From a bacterium TMED198 (GTDB lineage Bacteria; Fidelibacterota; Marinisomatia; SCGC-AAA003-L08; D37C17): 7,476 nt of DNA. The notes below the pieces were generated by a model. It was not told the DNA's origin. It ran no database searches and worked only from the letters and a program-made list of their open reading frames with translations. The translations under genes were made by a program, and so were the position numbers. Of the stretch, positions 6,791 to 7,476 are shown in pieces; within the stretch, counting starts at the first letter, position 1, and each line of letters starts with the position of its first letter. The DNA is taken from the NCBI GenBank assembly GCA_002170735.1, contig NHIV01000044.1, forward strand, positions 1-7,476. Direction: 5' to 3'.

Positions 6791-7476
6791 ATGACGGAAG
6801 AAATACGAATATTTTCTTATTTACCTAACCCCAGAGTTTGGAAATCACTGATCACAGCTAAGCTGGGTAATGTAAAAATAAAGGTTGTTGGAGACAAACC
6901 AAAAAATTTAGCAAATTGGTTGTGGGATTTTGACGCTAGAGAAATAAATTCTTCAAATATTGGTTCGATGGATACTCATAAGCGTGAAGGTAAAAGGGGT
7001 TTTAAGGGAAATCTTTATAAAACAGATAAATTTCTTGAAAAGCATCCTTTTGGAACTGTACCTGCAGGTTTTAACTCAGATGGATCTATAGGAATATTTG
7101 AGTCTAACAGCATTATGCGGGCAGTGGCTCGAGCTTCGAAAAATAGTTCTCTTTATGGAGATAATGATGCTTTCATACAATCCCGAATAGATAGTTTCCT
7201 TGATGCAAATCTTGTTTTTGCAAGAGAGTTTCAAGTTTATGCTCTCGAAATAAACTCATTGAACAAATACTTATATGAACGAATGAAATCAGCTTATTTA
7301 TTTTATCTAGATGGCATCGAAAAAGCTCTTTCCCAAAGTAAATTTATTGTAGGAAATAAATTAACTATAGCTGATATATCTTTTGTTTGTGAACTAGCTC
7401 AATTCTTGCGGGAGAGAGATCGTAGAAATGTGATCAACGAGCAGGGGTACGAATTAATTTCTCAGAAATTTGAAGA
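6791..7476 (+). CDS. Glutathione S-transferase-like protein, EF1B-gamma-like N-terminal domain (C-terminus cut by window edge)
   Basis: From an ATG at 6791 the frame stays open for 228 codons to the window edge. Seen: a thioredoxin-like N-terminal half beginning EIRIFSYLPNPRVWKSLI (4-21), the cis-proline region FGTVPAGF (87-94, P91) followed by FESNSIMRAVAR (103-114), which carries the glutathione-binding E-S pair (104-105), and an all-helical second half with FIVGNKLTIADISF (185-198), including the TIAD helix-capping box of GST C-terminal domains. The style of FESNSI and the preceding strand resembles the GST domain of eukaryotic EF1B-gamma. The segment between about 40 and 80 is longer than usual and rich in charged residues. 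The ATG follows AAGGG (6776-6780) with a ten-base spacer. It may be the last gene of the plus-strand set or start its own unit after the 118-base gap. A role in glutathione conjugation, isomerisation or detoxification of a pathway intermediate is inference. Confidence 0.82.
   Translation, partial: MTEEIRIFSYLPNPRVWKSLITAKLGNVKIKVVGDKPKNLANWLWDFDAREINSSNIGSMDTHKREGKRGFKGNLYKTDKFLEKHPFGTVPAGFNSDGSIGIFESNSIMRAVARASKNSSLYGDNDAFIQSRIDSFLDANLVFAREFQVYALEINSLNKYLYERMKSAYLFYLDGIEKALSQSKFIVGNKLTIADISFVCELAQFLRERDRRNVINEQGYELISQKFE

Noticed and set aside
6771..6794. Seven-codon open frame MKRVSSI whose stop overlaps the GST start codon
   Set aside because: The ATGA overlap is suggestive of coupling, but no ribosome site precedes it and such short frames are expected by chance; the AAGGG inside it serves as the GST ribosome site.

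Overview
The window is AT-rich, densely coding bacterial DNA holding seven protein genes in a divergent layout: two on the minus strand (1-1710) and five on the plus strand (1867-7476). The first and last genes run off the window edges. Protein style (PuuE-like deacetylase, isocitrate lyase/PEP mutase superfamily lyase, maleate isomerase-like protein, acyl-CoA ligase, GST) and clear Shine-Dalgarno sites suggest a low-GC proteobacterium, possibly a marine lineage. That placement is inference. I see no rRNA, tRNA, CRISPR array, insertion sequence or phage gene.

Layout. On the minus strand, reading leftwards from the divergent region, come a lyase of the isocitrate lyase/PEP mutase superfamily (853-1710, GTG start) and, 16 bases further on, a PuuE/allantoinase-like polysaccharide deacetylase-family protein (836 down to the window edge). 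The 156-base divergent region (1711-1866) carries the likely promoters and a 16-base dyad that could be an operator. On the plus strand come a maleate isomerase/arylmalonate decarboxylase-family protein lacking both usual catalytic cysteines (1867-2613), an NAD(P)-dependent aldehyde dehydrogenase with an intact active site (2703-4199), an ECHDC3-like crotonase lacking both hydratase glutamates (4310-5113), an acyl-CoA synthetase (5119-6672) and the start of an EF1B-gamma-like glutathione S-transferase (6791-edge). The other gaps (89, 110, 5 and 118 bases) contain no gene and no convincing GC-rich terminator, so the plus-strand genes may form one transcript.

How the genes may work together. 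The set reads as a catabolic module for a small organic acid or N-heterocycle. A C-N hydrolase-type protein could open a cyclic amide or ureide, and an isomerase/decarboxylase-type protein could rearrange a dicarboxylate. The aldehyde dehydrogenase would oxidise a semialdehyde to an acid, the ligase would make its CoA thioester, the crotonase would act on that thioester, and the PEP mutase-type lyase would cleave a malate- or citrate-like C-C bond. No single described pathway that I know uses exactly this combination. The order of steps and the substrate are inference. The window shows no transporter and no regulator; these would be expected just outside it.
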